Assembly: GCA_020073365.1 (NCBI GenBank) | Contig: JAIQFL010000066.1 | Span: 1-41,114, forward strand | DNA: 41,114 bases | Origin: Terriglobia bacterium | Lineage (GTDB): Bacteria > Acidobacteriota > Terriglobia > Bryobacterales > Bryobacteraceae | Direction: 5' to 3' | Shown here: piece by piece, positions 40,960 to 41,114 of the stretch | Position numbering within the stretch: the stretch's first letter is position 1 | Layout of the letters: each line of letters opens with the position of its first letter | Position numbers and translations under genes: made by a program | The notes under the pieces: model-generated | Told to the model about the DNA's origin: nothing | What the model saw: the letters and a program-made list of their open reading frames with translations, nothing else | Database searches by the model: none

Positions 40960-41114
40960 TACACCAAGACCAGGTGGATGACACTCCTTTCTTCCGGCTC
41001 GTGAGGCTCTGCAGGACGCCGTTCAGTCTTTGTCCTCCGCGACGAAAGGAGGACGTCCGAAATCAAATGAAAATGGAACCCAAGGGCGCGATCGGCGCCC
41101 GAACGTGTACTGAT
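40960..41114. other. right-edge DNA with two hairpins, no assignable gene
   Basis: GTCCTCC/GGAGGAC (about 41031-41053) and GGGCGC/GCGCCC (about 41084-41100) are short stems. An ATG at 41067 with GGAGGA upstream opens a frame that runs off the window, too short to judge. Confidence 0.4.

Noticed and set aside
1..41114. CRISPR arrays, tRNA or rRNA genes
   Set aside because: No regularly spaced repeat-spacer array, cloverleaf or rRNA signature was noticed on either strand; the direct repeats at 40895 have only two units.

Overview
The window looks like a chromosomal segment of a high-GC Acidobacteriota, most like the Solibacter/Bryobacter branch. The best clues are an acidobacterial-type duplicated permease (ADOP) paired with a PadR repressor, several twin-arginine-leader hydrolases, a MerR/HspR-controlled dnaK operon, a sigma/zinc anti-sigma operon with HEAT repeats, and many GC-rich hairpin repeats that start with GTGGGGCAGG. 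No rRNA, tRNA or CRISPR array was seen. The taxonomic call is inference from gene content only.

Layout. Positions 1-4900 hold a GT39-like membrane glycosyltransferase coupled to a DUF3467 protein, two small CxxC proteins and an ABC-F ATPase. Positions 5000-9700 hold a CPBP membrane protease and the heat-shock operon dnaK-dnaJ-hspR, which lacks grpE. A candidate promoter overlaps a HAIR-like site, and a very strong nested hairpin lies between dnaK and dnaJ. Positions 9900-14350 hold a decayed hydrolase fragment and a tightly overlapping operon: ECF sigma, zinc anti-sigma with HEAT repeats, DUF4097 protein, double-PDZ protein. Positions 14300-17400 hold a TIGR00300 ornithine-cyclodeaminase-like gene, queF and a methyltransferase, all overlapping. 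Positions 17480-22020 hold TonB-dependent receptor, YfiR-like protein and hybrid histidine kinase. Positions 22150-25160 hold the PadR-ADOP pair. Positions 25190-28320 hold a methyltransferase, a phosphofructokinase with the pyrophosphate-type signature, and an esterase.

Positions 28300-36800 are the accessory part. They contain a DUF5678 gene followed by a twice-frameshifted retropepsin-like pseudogene, a sialate O-acetylesterase reduced to its two ends, a BrnT/BrnA and a ParD/ParE toxin-antitoxin module, then the housekeeping pair rarA and a TrmH-type RNA methyltransferase, divergent from ydcF across a perfect 16-bp palindrome. Next come an IS110 transposase with two in-frame TAG codons plus a frameshift, and an orphan receiver domain with a C-terminal membrane helix. 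Positions 36900-40800 return to chromosomal metabolism: a serine hydrolase, an enolase-superfamily enzyme with a cupin, a methyltransferase and a coiled-coil protein. The right edge carries short tandem repeats.

Two themes cut across the window. First, several genes without a Shine-Dalgarno sequence have a TAnnnT-type -10 hexamer exactly 6-7 nt before the start codon, which suggests leaderless transcripts. Second, the GTGGGGCAGG hairpins recur in intergenic space and have also entered or capped coding sequences. I did not find an undescribed system that I would assert with confidence. The best candidates for follow-up are the membrane-tethered receiver with its flanking inverted repeats, the dyad between rarA and ydcF, and the IS110 leader as a possible bridge-RNA locus.
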